From assembly GCA_014360195.1 (NCBI GenBank), contig JACIXY010000010.1, positions 1 through 64,000 on the forward strand: DNA of 64,000 nucleotides, written 5' to 3'. Positions 42,163 to 53,160 of this stretch are shown one piece after another. The stretch is from Bacillota bacterium. GTDB taxonomy: Bacteria; Bacillota; SHA-98; UBA4971. Both the position numbers and the translations under genes were made by a program. The notes beneath the pieces were generated by a model, which had not been told where the DNA came from, made no database searches, and saw nothing but the letters and a program-made list of their open reading frames with translations. Numbering within the stretch: the first letter of the stretch is position 1; every line of letters starts with the position of its first letter.

Positions 42163-43221
42163 CTACCCAAGCCGTCCTCCCAGTCTCGCAATATCAGACA
42201 GCGTCGCGAACGCGATAAGCAGCGCCAGGATGGCCATGCCGACCATCCGCGCTAAGGCCTCCTGCTCTTCATTGAGGGGCCGCCTGCGCAAAGCCTCGAT
42301 GCCCAGAAGCACGATCCACCCTCCGTCCAGCACCGGTATGGGGAGCAGGTTGAGAAGCCCCAGGTTCACGTTGAGAAGCGCCGCGAGATAAAGCAGGTTC
42401 ACGATGCCAAGCCGGGCGGTCTGTCCCACGGCCTGGGCTATGCCGATGGGACCCGCCACCTCCGGCTTCACCCGGCCCGACACCATTCGACCCAGCGTGA
42501 CCAGGAGGTTCTTCGCGATATCCACGGTGAACGTCGCGCCCGTGCGCACCGCCCTCAGCACCCCGGCAGGCTGCCACGGTTCGGAAAGCAGCACCCCGAT
42601 GACCCCCTGGCCGGTCTCGGGGTCCCTTGCAGGTGTCACCTGAAACGTTATTCTCGCTCCCTCACGTTCAACTGTGATGGCAATGGGCTTCCCGGGACTG
42701 ACTGAAATGGCCTCCCTCACCTCTGCCACCGTCTCGGTTGGGGTCCGTCCGACGGCGACCACTCTGTCGCCCGCCTGCAGCCCGGCAGCCTGAGCAGGCA
42801 TCCCAGGATACACCTCGGATACAACCGCTACAGGGACTCCCGCTGCCACAAAGACGACGGTGAAGAACACGAACGCCATCACGAAGTTCATGAACGGCCC
42901 GGCAAGGATCGTTGCTATCCTCCAGGTCAGGGGCTTCGCCCTGAAGCTGCGCGGGTCGCTCGCATCCACGTCGTCCTGGGGGTTATCAGGGCGGTCGAGG
43001 CCTGCGAACTTCACAAACGCGCCGAGGGGGAGCGCCCGCAGGGAGTACACGGTCTCCCCGCGTTTCCGGCGCCATACGAGCGGACCGAAGCCCAGCGCGA
43101 ACTCATACACCTTTATCCCCGCGGCCTTGCCCACGGCGAAATGGCCAAATTCATGGGACAGGGCGAAAGTTGCAAAGACAAAGGCAAACGCCAACACTGT
43201 GATGACAACGGACTCAACCAC
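42163..43221 (-). CDS. rseP: RseP-family site-2 metalloprotease
   Basis: Membrane zinc protease for regulated intramembrane proteolysis. The 352-residue protein has a first membrane segment with the active site HEFGHFAVGKAAG near residue 23, and a PDZ domain around VVSEVYPGMPAQAAGLQAGDRVV. The second metal motif is in LLPIPVLDGGWIVLL near residue 300, where W replaces the more usual H after DGG. The start is GTG 43221 eight bases after GGAGG. It overlaps dxr by eight bases. Confidence 0.92.
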   Translation of the reverse strand: MVESVVITVLAFAFVFATFALSHEFGHFAVGKAAGIKVYEFALGFGPLVWRRKRGETVYSLRALPLGAFVKFAGLDRPDNPQDDVDASDPRSFRAKPLTWRIATILAGPFMNFVMAFVFFTVVFVAAGVPVAVVSEVYPGMPAQAAGLQAGDRVVAVGRTPTETVAEVREAISVSPGKPIAITVEREGARITFQVTPARDPETGQGVIGVLLSEPWQPAGVLRAVRTGATFTVDIAKNLLVTLGRMVSGRVKPEVAGPIGIAQAVGQTARLGIVNLLYLAALLNVNLGLLNLLPIPVLDGGWIVLLGIEALRRRPLNEEQEALARMVGMAILALLIAFATLSDIARLGGRLG

Positions 43222-44395
43222 GAATGCGTCCTCCTCTTTCCGCCACACGCCGCGCAACGTGCTCTCTCGCCCACCTGTCGGCCTCGAGGACCTCCCCGGG
43301 CGTGCGCGGGTCCACCGGGTCGTGGCTCGCCATGGCGTCTTCTACGAGAGCGGGAATGTCCAGGAACCCGATCCGGCCCTCCAGGAACAGCTTGACCGCC
43401 TCCTCGTTCGCCGCGCTCAGGACGCATGGCATCGTGCGGCCCGCGCGGACCGCCTGATAACCCAGACGCAGCGCGGGAAACTTCCCCACGTCTGGGGGCT
43501 CGAAGGTCAGAGCCCCGATGTGCGCCACATCGAGCGTTCTCGCGCGGCCGGCCGCTCGCGCGGGGTATGTAAGGGCATACTGGATTGGCAGCCTCATGTC
43601 AGGCGGCCCGAGCTGGGCAATGATCGACCCGTCAACAAGCTCCACCATCGAGTGCACGATGCTCTGAGGGTGGATCACCACATCGATCCTATCAGGGTCG
43701 ACGCCGAAAAGCCACCTGGCTTCGATCACCTCGAGCGCTTTGTTCATGAGCGTCGCGGAGTCGACGGTGATCTTGGCGCCCATGGACCATGTGGGGTGAC
43801 GAAGCGCCTGGTCCGGCCGGACCTTCCCGAGCTCGCTCGCACCTAGCGTCCGGAACGGCCCACCCGAGGCGGTGAGGATCAGCCTCCCCACCTCGGACAT
43901 GTCGCGCCCTGCAAGGCACTGAAAGATCGCGGAGTGCTCGCTGTCCACCGGGATAATGGTTGCCCCGTGCCTTCTGACCTCTTCCATGACCAGCCTGCCC
44001 GCGGCCACAAGCGTCTCCTTGTTGGCAAGAGCCACGGTCTTGCCCTGTCGAACCGCGGCATAAGTGGGCAGAAGGCCTGCGATCCCTACGACGGCCGACA
44101 GCACCACATCTGCCTCGGGATGCATTGCGACGCACTCTGCGGCCCCTGCACCCGACACGACCTCGACGTCGAAGTCGAGGCCCCGAAGCCGCTCGCGTAG
44201 CTTTCGGGCAGCGTCCTCGTCAGCCACGCCAACGATGGACGGTGCCCACCGCCTCACCTGCGCCTCCAGCAGATCGATGTTGCGCCCGGCGGCCAGGCCC
44301 ACCACTCGGACGGAGTCGCCAAGCCACCCGGCCACTTCAAGGGCCTGGGTACCGATGGACCCGGTGGACCCCAGGACCGCAAGACCTCGCTGCAA
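43214..44395 (-). CDS. dxr: 1-deoxy-D-xylulose 5-phosphate reductoisomerase
   Basis: Second step of the MEP pathway, NADPH-dependent, cytoplasmic. The 393-residue protein has the NADPH motif LAVLGSTGSIGTQALEV at residues 5-21, ALANKETLVAAG, the metal site VDSEHSAIFQCL, and the ASGGPFR loop followed by HPTWSMGAKITVDSATLMNK. The start is TTG 44395 (QRGLAVLG) with GGGGAG eight bases ahead. The usual dxr-rseP-ispG order is kept. Confidence 0.96.
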   Translation of the reverse strand: MQRGLAVLGSTGSIGTQALEVAGWLGDSVRVVGLAAGRNIDLLEAQVRRWAPSIVGVADEDAARKLRERLRGLDFDVEVVSGAGAAECVAMHPEADVVLSAVVGIAGLLPTYAAVRQGKTVALANKETLVAAGRLVMEEVRRHGATIIPVDSEHSAIFQCLAGRDMSEVGRLILTASGGPFRTLGASELGKVRPDQALRHPTWSMGAKITVDSATLMNKALEVIEARWLFGVDPDRIDVVIHPQSIVHSMVELVDGSIIAQLGPPDMRLPIQYALTYPARAAGRARTLDVAHIGALTFEPPDVGKFPALRLGYQAVRAGRTMPCVLSAANEEAVKLFLEGRIGFLDIPALVEDAMASHDPVDPRTPGEVLEADRWAREHVARRVAERGGRIRG

Positions 44396-44478
44396 TTACA
44401 CCACTCCCCTGCACGTACACGCGCCCGGTTCGCCGTCAATGCATCCTGTCATGTATCCCAACATATCATACCCTGGCG

Positions 44479-45525
44479 TCATTCCCTGGGCGTAAGAGGC
44501 AGCAGCCCCCCGCGGGCCATGGCCTTGATTACGATAACGAAGAGCGGACCTATTACGATGCCACTTGCCCCGAAAAGCCGGATACCCACGTACACCGCCA
44601 CAAGGATCGCAAGGGGATGCACTCCTACGTTAGCCCCAACGACCCTGGGCTCTGCCCCTTTGCGCAGTACGAACTGGACGGCCATCAGCGCCGCGATGAC
44701 GACGGCTTCGAAGAGCCGCCTCTTGAAGGCATAGTATACGATCATCGGCACATACAGCGTGCCCGGCCCGACCACCGGTATCAGGTCGAGGATACCGCAC
44801 ACGATCCCGAGAAGCCATGCGTACCCCGTGCCGGCTATGCTGAACCCGACGATGCTCACCACAGTGGTGATCATGATCAGGATGAACTGCGCCCTTATGA
44901 ACCCGAGGGCGGCCGAGACCACCTCCGCCCTCATGGCCCTTGCCTTCTCGCGCCATCTGGAAGGAGTGAGGCTCACGAGAAACTCTGATATTTCTCTCTT
45001 GTCACGGCTCATGAAGAACGCTGCAAAAAAGCTGATAACAAGGATGAATGCGATGTTTGGGAGGGCCGTCACCATCCCCGTCACCCTCGCGAGGACGCTC
45101 TCGACCGCGAGGTACAGCCTGTACTGGTTGTTCCTTATTGCGTCGATAATAGGCGCTGGCAGCTCACGGTACAACCTCTCCACGTCCTGCACGACCCTGG
45201 AGAGCATCTCCTCGAAGCTGATGTTGTACATGGGCAAAGCCCGCGAAAGATCCTGTATTTCCAGGTAAAGCCGGGATACGCCCACAACGACCCCGATTCC
45301 CACGACCACGAGGAGGAGGCACAGCATTATGAGAACCGCGCCGCCCCTTGATAACCTCGTCCGTCTCACAAGAAACTCGACCGGTGGATCGATGATCGCC
45401 GCGATGACGAAGGCGATGATGAACGGCACGAAATAGGTCAGCACATACTTGACCACGAGGAAGCACGCGACAAGGACGGCCGCCCATGCCAGGAAATGCC
45501 TCCACGTTGCCGAGAGTCCGTGCAA
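44479..45525 (-). CDS. YtvI/AI-2E-type polytopic membrane protein
   Basis: AI-2E exporter superfamily protein with about eight membrane segments, similar to sporulation protein YtvI. The frame extends to 45675, but residues from that extension (LPVTQRESATPATREV) are encoded by the MITE-like element at 45555-45679. The likely start is TTG 45525 (LHGLSATWRHFLAW) behind a weak GGGGTGG. Typical features are FFAAFFMSRDKREI and GILDLIPVVGPGTLYVP. Substrate unknown. Confidence 0.8.
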   Translation of the reverse strand: MHGLSATWRHFLAWAAVLVACFLVVKYVLTYFVPFIIAFVIAAIIDPPVEFLVRRTRLSRGGAVLIMLCLLLVVVGIGVVVGVSRLYLEIQDLSRALPMYNISFEEMLSRVVQDVERLYRELPAPIIDAIRNNQYRLYLAVESVLARVTGMVTALPNIAFILVISFFAAFFMSRDKREISEFLVSLTPSRWREKARAMRAEVVSAALGFIRAQFILIMITTVVSIVGFSIAGTGYAWLLGIVCGILDLIPVVGPGTLYVPMIVYYAFKRRLFEAVVIAALMAVQFVLRKGAEPRVVGANVGVHPLAILVAVYVGIRLFGASGIVIGPLFVIVIKAMARGGLLPLTPRE

Positions 45526-45554
45526 CCCGAACCACCCCGTGACCCTTCTGTCTG

Positions 45555-45679
45555 CCAAGTGAGGGTGCGTTACTTCTTGTCCCTTTTCAACCACTTCCCG
45601 GGTTGCCGGTGTTGCACTCTCTCTTTGAGTCACCGGCAACTGCTCCCAAACTCGGGAGCATTTCTGTACCCTCACTTAG
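45555..45679. repeat. MITE-like element, copy B (125 bp)
   Basis: Ends are CCAAGTGAGGGTGC and GTACCCTCACTTAG. A central palindrome, GGTTGCCGGTG with CACCGGCAAC, encloses a 19-base loop. It fills the gap between cdsA and the ytvI-like gene, stopping five bases from the cdsA stop. It aligns with the copy at 1858. Confidence 0.75.
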
Positions 45680-45683
45680 GGCG

Positions 45684-46499
45684 TCACGAAAGAAATAAAA
45701 CCACATAATAGTACGCTATGGGAATAGCAAACAACACGCTATCGATTCTGTCAAGCACACCACCGTGCCCCGGCAGAAAGGCACCGGAATCCTTGACGTG
45801 GGCATTGCGTTTCATGGCAGACTCAGCGAGGTCGCCAGCCTGCCCGGCCACTCCGATCGCAAGGGAGAGCGCGACCGCGTGAACAAAGGGAACCCCGGGC
45901 CACCACCCGAAGGCCGCCCCCACCATCCTGGCGCCGACGCCCACACATACCCCCGTGACAAGGCCAGACACAGCGCCTTCCACGGTCTTGTTCGGGCTCA
46001 CTTCCGGTATGAGCTTGTGCCTTCCGAGAGCGCTTCCAAGAAAGTAAGCGCCGATGTCGTTCGCCCACACCGTGAGAAGAACCGTCACAACGTGTCCGAG
46101 CCCTGCGGCCGTGCCCCCGAGTCCCCTCAGGAGGAGCAGAAGGGCCACAGCCCAGCCCACATACGCTGCGCCGAATACGGTCACCGCGGGGTTTGCGATA
46201 GCCGATTCCCGGCCGAGCTTGAGCGTCTGAAAAACAAGGCTCACAACGATCATGCCCGCGAGGGTGGCCCCCATTGCGGCGCTTGAGCCAAGGTACCCCG
46301 CCAGAGCGAACGACACGATCCCCAGCACCCCGACGACCGGGGTCGGCTCGAGCCCTGCCCCCCTCGCAAGCCTGTAAAACTCGAGAACAGCGCCAACACC
46401 GATGCCCGCGACCACTACCGTGAGATACGGTCCGCCCGCCACGACCACCGCCATCGCGACCGGCGCAGCAACGAGCGCGCTTACGACCCTGTCCCGCAC
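45684..46499 (-). CDS. cdsA: Phosphatidate cytidylyltransferase
   Basis: Makes CDP-diacylglycerol for phospholipid synthesis in the membrane. The 271-residue protein has about seven or eight membrane segments and the family signature in LPGHGGVLDRIDSVLF near residue 242, with SPNKTVEGAVSG and DLAESAMKRNAHVKD ahead of it. The start is GTG 46499. It lies 50-odd bases after uppS in the conserved uppS-cdsA-dxr order, here interrupted by the ytvI-like gene. Confidence 0.95.
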   Translation of the reverse strand: MRDRVVSALVAAPVAMAVVVAGGPYLTVVVAGIGVGAVLEFYRLARGAGLEPTPVVGVLGIVSFALAGYLGSSAAMGATLAGMIVVSLVFQTLKLGRESAIANPAVTVFGAAYVGWAVALLLLLRGLGGTAAGLGHVVTVLLTVWANDIGAYFLGSALGRHKLIPEVSPNKTVEGAVSGLVTGVCVGVGARMVGAAFGWWPGVPFVHAVALSLAIGVAGQAGDLAESAMKRNAHVKDSGAFLPGHGGVLDRIDSVLFAIPIAYYYVVLFLS

Positions 46500-46550
46500 G
46501 CTCCCGGCCTCCTTCCGCAGTATGCCTCCCCGCTGTCCACCTGAAGAAAT

Positions 46551-47342
46551 CTAAATACCGCCGAACCTGCGGACGCGCCTCTGGTACTCCTGAATTGCCC
46601 TCACAAACTCGCGCCGCGTGAAATCAGGCCACAACACCGGGGTCACGTACAGCTCGGTATACGCAACCTGCCAGAGAAGGAAGTTCGAGATCCTCATTTC
46701 CCCTCCCGTCCGGATGAGGAGGTCGGGGTCAGGAACGCCTGCCGTATAAAGCCGAGCCTCCACGGCATGACCATCGATCTCGCCGGGGCTGAGGTCGCCC
46801 CGGGCTACTTCCTCGGCCATACGCCTCGCGGCTCTCACGATCTCGTCGCGCCCGCCGTAGTTTATGGCAAGGTTCACCAGGATGCCGCTGCTTTCCCTCG
46901 TTGCCTCCTCTACGTGGGTCACCGCGCGCAGCACCGCGGCAGGCAATCCATCTCGCGCTCCTATCACGCGGATACGCGCCCCGAAGTCGATGAGGGCGTC
47001 GAGCTTTTTGTCAAACATCTCCACGAGCAAGCTCATCAGGCCATCCACTTCGTCGGCCGGCCGCTTCCAGTTCTCCGTGGAAAACACGTACAGCGTGACA
47101 ACTTCGATGCCCATCTCAGAGGCAGCCCTAACTATGTCTTCGGCCCGGTCCGCGCCGACCCTGTGCCCGGCCAGCCTCGGAAGGCCACGTCTCGTCGCCC
47201 ACCTGCCGTTGCCGTCCATGATTATCGCTACATGCCGCGGCAGCCTGGCCCTGTCCACGGATGGCAGGTCGTCCACGTCTCCCGCTGCTTCCTGCGCGCC
47301 AGACCTCCCCAGCGCCCTCATAAGAACCCGGACAGGGTTCAC
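46551..47342 (-). CDS. uppS: Undecaprenyl diphosphate synthase
   Basis: cis-Prenyltransferase making the lipid carrier for peptidoglycan. HVAIIMDGNGRWATRRGLPR carries the catalytic Asp; VFSTENWKRP, LAINYGGRDEIV and DLLIRTGGEMRISNFLLWQ follow. The start is uncertain. GTG 47342 lies behind GGAGGGGGTG, while a TTG at 47402 has no Shine-Dalgarno. About 35 non-conserved residues precede the catalytic domain. Confidence 0.95.
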   Translation of the reverse strand: MNPVRVLMRALGRSGAQEAAGDVDDLPSVDRARLPRHVAIIMDGNGRWATRRGLPRLAGHRVGADRAEDIVRAASEMGIEVVTLYVFSTENWKRPADEVDGLMSLLVEMFDKKLDALIDFGARIRVIGARDGLPAAVLRAVTHVEEATRESSGILVNLAINYGGRDEIVRAARRMAEEVARGDLSPGEIDGHAVEARLYTAGVPDPDLLIRTGGEMRISNFLLWQVAYTELYVTPVLWPDFTRREFVRAIQEYQRRVRRFGGI

Positions 47343-47450
47343 AAGAGCCGTCACCCCCTCCGGAGCCACACCACGAGCTTCCCTCCCACAAAAACGACTC
47401 AAGGGGAGGATGACCTCGCGGCGACCTCCCCTTGCCCATGCATGCGAACC

Positions 47451-47633
47451 TTATTCCTCTTCCACTATCGCGCCCGAGGAACACTCCTCAGCGCACATGC
47501 CGCAGTCGGTGCAGACCTCGGGGTCAATCACAAACTTGTCCTCTCCCTCGCTGATCGCCTCAAAGGGGCACACTTCTGCGCACGAACCGCACTTGGTGCA
47601 GTCATCAGTGATCACGTGGGGCAACACGGCCAC
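47451..47633 (-). CDS. 2[4Fe-4S] ferredoxin
   Basis: A 60-residue clostridial-type ferredoxin with two binding motifs, CTKCGSCAEVCPFEA and CTDCGMCAEECSSGA. It lies between frr and uppS in an otherwise housekeeping string. It may supply electrons to IspG or to the many ferredoxin-linked enzymes here (inference). Confidence 0.95.
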   Translation of the reverse strand: MAVLPHVITDDCTKCGSCAEVCPFEAISEGEDKFVIDPEVCTDCGMCAEECSSGAIVEEE

Positions 47634-47639
47634 CTCCCT

Positions 47640-49628
<1,989 letters not shown>

Positions 49629-49649
49629 AAGCGCTACCTCCCTGCAAGT

Positions 49650-50516
49650 CTACCGCTCGGTGTCGTCGTCGCGCACCGTGGCGTGATCATCGTAGGCAAC
49701 CTCCGCGATCTCAAGGTCGAGCGGCATCTCGACAACGTCTGTCGCGCCGTCAACGTACTCGCCCTCGAGCTCGCGCTCGCGGATCTCGCCGTTCAAGGAC
49801 GCCTCCTGGGCCTCCGCCGCAAGAGCTGCGTCGCGGCCCTCGAGGCCTTCTATCACAGCGTCAGCCATCTTGCCGCAGATTAGTTTCACTGCACGGATGG
49901 CATCGTCGTTCCCGGGGATCACGTAATCGACCTCGTCCGGATCGCAGTTTGTATCCACGATCCCTACCACAGGTATGCCAAGCTTTCTCGCTTCTTGCAC
50001 TGCTATTCTCTCCTTACGCGGATCGACCACAAAAACCGCGCCCGGCAGCCCCGACATCTCGCGGATTCCGCCGAGGAATCGCTCAAGCTTCTCCTTCTCC
50101 TTCATAAGCTGCATGACTTCTTTCTTTGGAAGGACCTCGAACGATCCGTCCGCCTGCATATTCTCCAGCATCCGAAGGCGCTCGATTCGTTTGCGAATGG
50201 TTCGGAAGTTGGTGAGCATCCCACCGAGCCAGCGTTCGTTCACGTAGAACATGCCGCACCGCTCGGCCTCTTCCTTGATGGTGTTACGGGCCTGCTTCTT
50301 CGTCCCCACGAACAGGATGGTGCCGCCCTCCTGCACCACACGCTTCACAAACTCATAGGCTTCGTCGATCTTCCTCACGGTTTTCTGGAGGTCTATGATG
50401 TATATGCCGTTGCGCTCGGTGAAGATGAAGGGCTTCATCTTGGGGTTCCAGCGCCTGGTCTGGTGGCCGAAATGAACCCCGGCCTCGAGCAACTGCTTCA
50501 TGGTGACTACTGCCAC
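49650..50516 (-). CDS. rpsB: 30S ribosomal protein S2
   Basis: Ribosomal protein S2, 288 residues. [20 protein letters not shown] lies at residues 6-25, with the conserved [11 protein letters not shown]. The start is GTG 50516 (MAVVTMKQ), six bases after AGGAGGT. The C-terminal 40 residues form an acidic tail ([14 protein letters not shown]...) beyond the usual S2 core. It is first in the rpsB-tsf-pyrH-frr operon. Confidence 0.97.
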   Translation of the reverse strand: MAVVTMKQLLEAGVHFGHQTRRWNPKMKPFIFTERNGIYIIDLQKTVRKIDEAYEFVKRVVQEGGTILFVGTKKQARNTIKEEAERCGMFYVNERWLGGMLTNFRTIRKRIERLRMLENMQADGSFEVLPKKEVMQLMKEKEKLERFLGGIREMSGLPGAVFVVDPRKERIAVQEARKLGIPVVGIVDTNCDPDEVDYVIPGNDDAIRAVKLICGKMADAVIEGLEGRDAALAAEAQEASLNGEIRERELEGEYVDGATDVVEMPLDLEIAEVAYDDHATVRDDDTER

Positions 50517-50562
50517 GATCTCACCTCCTCCCCCACCGGTTATGCCTCCGCCCCGTTCATCC

Positions 50563-50599
50563 CCCGACAGAACCCGTGCAAACAGGCACCGTTGTCGGG
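50563..50599 (-). promoter_or_regulatory. Hairpin in the rpsB leader
   Basis: CCCGACA pairs perfectly with TGTCGGG around an inner GTGC/GCAC stem, between the predicted start site and the rpsB Shine-Dalgarno. It could be an autoregulatory S2-binding structure (inference). Confidence 0.4.
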
Positions 50600-50631
50600 A
50601 TCCAGGAGCGTGCGTGCTCACACCAAATCGT

Positions 50632-50660
50632 AGTATACCACACGAGTATATCCATATCAA
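50632..50660 (-). promoter_or_regulatory. Predicted sigma-A promoter of rpsB
   Basis: Minus strand TTGATA (-35), 17 bases, TATACT (-10), with a start near 50625. Confidence 0.7.
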
Positions 50661-50688
50661 CGAAGGCGCACCACGAAATTTTCGCGCC

Positions 50689-50719
50689 TGAATACGCGGC
50701 CGCCTCCGGGGAATACCTA
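50689..50719 (+). promoter_or_regulatory. Possible sigma-G-type promoter of the germination operon
   Basis: TGAATA, 17 bases, AATACCTA on the plus strand resembles forespore sigma-G promoters (TGAATA/CATACTA type). A forespore promoter would be expected for germinant receptor genes. The -10 match is imperfect. Confidence 0.4.
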
Positions 50720-50766
50720 ACTTATGAGCGCAAAGCGCGCTTTCTCCGGGGCGGAGGTCTCCGAGC

Positions 50767-53160
50767 TTGGGTTTCCTTCGAGACGTCCTCAACGAGATAG
50801 TGTCCCTGCTCTCTTTCGAAAGTCCGGCAAGGGAGGAGGAGTTCGTTCTCGATACCCAGCCGAAGCTGCCCGGACTTGTATCCGACGTGCCCCAGACCCG
50901 GGCCGCAGGACCGCCCGTGTCCGGTGAACCGGCCAGGGGACAGGCCCAGACCCGGGACCAGGGCCGGAGCGAGAGCCAGGCCCAGAGGCAACGGCAGGGG
51001 CAGAGTCAGAGTCAGAGTCAGAGCCAGAGCCAGAGCCAGAGCCAGAGCCGGAGCCAGAGCTTGAATGAAGGCCCGTCACAACAGCCCGGGCCCTCCCAAG
51101 GCTTCGGAGGGGAGCCTTCGGCAGTGGCAGGACTTCCGGAGGCTCTGCCGCGCACGCCGTACGGTTTCGTTCGGCCCAGAAAGATGTCCACGGTCAAGGT
51201 GAGAGCCAGCCTCACACCGCGCCGACCGACGGGCCCTCGTCCAGGGGTCGCCCGCCATGAGACCTCGGACGAGATCTCTCCTCTGCCACCCGGCGGAAAG
51301 GGCAGCCGCGCAAGACAACAGAACGCCCCGCACGGGAGCACACAGCAACAAAGACAGGCACAGGAACAGAAACAGGAACAGGAACAGGAACAGGAACGGA
51401 GCCCGGGGTCAGAAGCGGGACCTGCCAAAGGATCAGGCCACAAAGGAGCAGGTTCAGAAAGCCCAGGAAGCCCGGCCGGAACGGGACAACGAGGGGGATC
51501 ACGACCCCGGCAAGGTGGCGGGCAAGGAAAAAAGGGAGACGAGGTGAAGCCCCTTGCCGAAAGCCTCCAAGCAAACCTGGACGCGCTCAAGCAGACCCTC
51601 CATTACGGCTTGAACTCAGACGTGATCGTGAGGGAGTTCGACATACCCACGACCCCTCCGACCAAGGCTGCCATTGTCTTCATGGAGGGTCTAGCCAGCA
51701 AGGACATCATCGACCTTGCCATCCTTCAGCCGCTCATGCTCATATCCAACCTCGACAGGGATCTTCGAGCCGCAGACGTGCTCGAGATCGTCGAGCGCCG
51801 TCTCCTGCCCGGCAATCAGGTATCGCGCAAGGACAACCTCCGGGGCATCGTCGAGGGAGTAATTGCCGGAACCACGTGCCTTCTCATCGAAGGATGCAGA
51901 ACCGCGCTGGAGGTCGAGACCAAGTCGTGGGAGCATCGGGGCGTGAGCCAGCCCACCGCCGAGACGGTGGTCCACGGTCCCCAGGAGGCGTTCAACGAAA
52001 CCCTGAAGAACAACGTGGCGCTCGTGCGAAGGCGTATGCGCACGCCTGATCTCGTGAGCGAGATCCTCAAGGTTGGGACCCTCTCCCGGGTGGACTGTGC
52101 CGTCCTCTATTTGGAAGGCCTCACAAATCCCAAGCTCGTGGCCGAAGTGAAGAGGCGTATCAACGGGATCAGGGCGGACCAGATCCAGGACACAGGCGTG
52201 CTCGAGCAATTCATCGAGGACCGGCCGTTCGTACTGGTGCCGCAGACCCTATCTACCGAGCGGCCGGACAGAATGGCGGCCCTTCTCTCCGAGGGGCACG
52301 TCGGGATCCTCCTCGACGGAAGCCCGTTCGGCCTTGTGGTGCCGGTCACCTTCTGGTCTCTACTTCACGCAGCGGAGGACCATTTCTTGAGATGGCCGTT
52401 CGGCACCTTCCTGCGTCTCGTCCGCGTTGTCGCCCTCGCCGTGGCACTGCTGCTGCCGGCGGTCTATATCGCCGTGACCAACTTCCACCCGGAGATGATC
52501 CCCACCGACCTCCTCCTGGCCATCGCGGCGACGCGCGAGAGGGTGCCGTTCCCTACGGTGATTGAGGTACTCATCATGGAGGTATCGTTCGAGCTCATCC
52601 GAGAGGCGGGGATTCGGGTCCCCGGGGTCATCGGCCCAACCCTGGGCATAGTCGGTGCACTCATCCTCGGCCAGGCGGCCGTGGCAGCCTCAATAGTCAG
52701 CCCTATTCTGGTGATAATCGTGGCCCTGACCGCGCTCGGGTCGTTCGCGATACCAAACTTCAACATGGCGTTCGCTGCGCGGATCACGCGGTTCGTGTAC
52801 ATCCTCTTTGCAGCGGCGTTCGGCTTCTACGGCATCGCGGTGGGAGTGTTCATACAGATGATGATATACGTGAGTACCAGGTCGTTCGGTGTCCCGTTCA
52901 TGTCGCCCATAGCCCCGTTCGCCCAGTCCAGCGGGGACCTCATCCTTCGGTATCCATCGTGGAGCATGGAGCTGCGGCCCGCGTTCTTGCAGACCCAGCA
53001 CAGGGAGCGGCAGCCTGAGGTCGGCCGCAAGTGGACGCGGTCGGGAGGCGTTGACATCCCGTCGCCCAGCCCGCCCGAGCAGCCCCGACAAGGAGTGGAC
53101 GCAGGCAGCCAGGGCAGGTCCGGGTCATTAAAGGTCAAGGGAGGCGGGAGACGTGCTTGA
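50767..53160 (+). CDS. gerAA: GerA-family germinant receptor A subunit with long repetitive N-terminus
   Basis: Inner-membrane subunit of the spore germinant receptor. TTG 50767 lies nine bases after GGAGG. The conserved GerAA protein begins near residue 260 ([19 protein letters not shown]) and contains four or five membrane segments around residues 555-720 ([37 protein letters not shown]). The first 260 residues are disordered, rich in Gln, Ser, Pro and Gly, with (QS)n near residue 80 and (EQ)n near 205. Typical GerAA proteins are about 480-540 residues, so the extension is unusual. It overlaps gerAB by eight bases. Confidence 0.92.
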   Translation: MGFLRDVLNEIVSLLSFESPAREEEFVLDTQPKLPGLVSDVPQTRAAGPPVSGEPARGQAQTRDQGRSESQAQRQRQGQSQSQSQSQSQSQSQSRSQSLNEGPSQQPGPSQGFGGEPSAVAGLPEALPRTPYGFVRPRKMSTVKVRASLTPRRPTGPRPGVARHETSDEISPLPPGGKGSRARQQNAPHGSTQQQRQAQEQKQEQEQEQERSPGSEAGPAKGSGHKGAGSESPGSPAGTGQRGGSRPRQGGGQGKKGDEVKPLAESLQANLDALKQTLHYGLNSDVIVREFDIPTTPPTKAAIVFMEGLASKDIIDLAILQPLMLISNLDRDLRAADVLEIVERRLLPGNQVSRKDNLRGIVEGVIAGTTCLLIEGCRTALEVETKSWEHRGVSQPTAETVVHGPQEAFNETLKNNVALVRRRMRTPDLVSEILKVGTLSRVDCAVLYLEGLTNPKLVAEVKRRINGIRADQIQDTGVLEQFIEDRPFVLVPQTLSTERPDRMAALLSEGHVGILLDGSPFGLVVPVTFWSLLHAAEDHFLRWPFGTFLRLVRVVALAVALLLPAVYIAVTNFHPEMIPTDLLLAIAATRERVPFPTVIEVLIMEVSFELIREAGIRVPGVIGPTLGIVGALILGQAAVAASIVSPILVIIVALTALGSFAIPNFNMAFAARITRFVYILFAAAFGFYGIAVGVFIQMMIYVSTRSFGVPFMSPIAPFAQSSGDLILRYPSWSMELRPAFLQTQHRERQPEVGRKWTRSGGVDIPSPSPPEQPRQGVDAGSQGRSGSLKVKGGGRRA

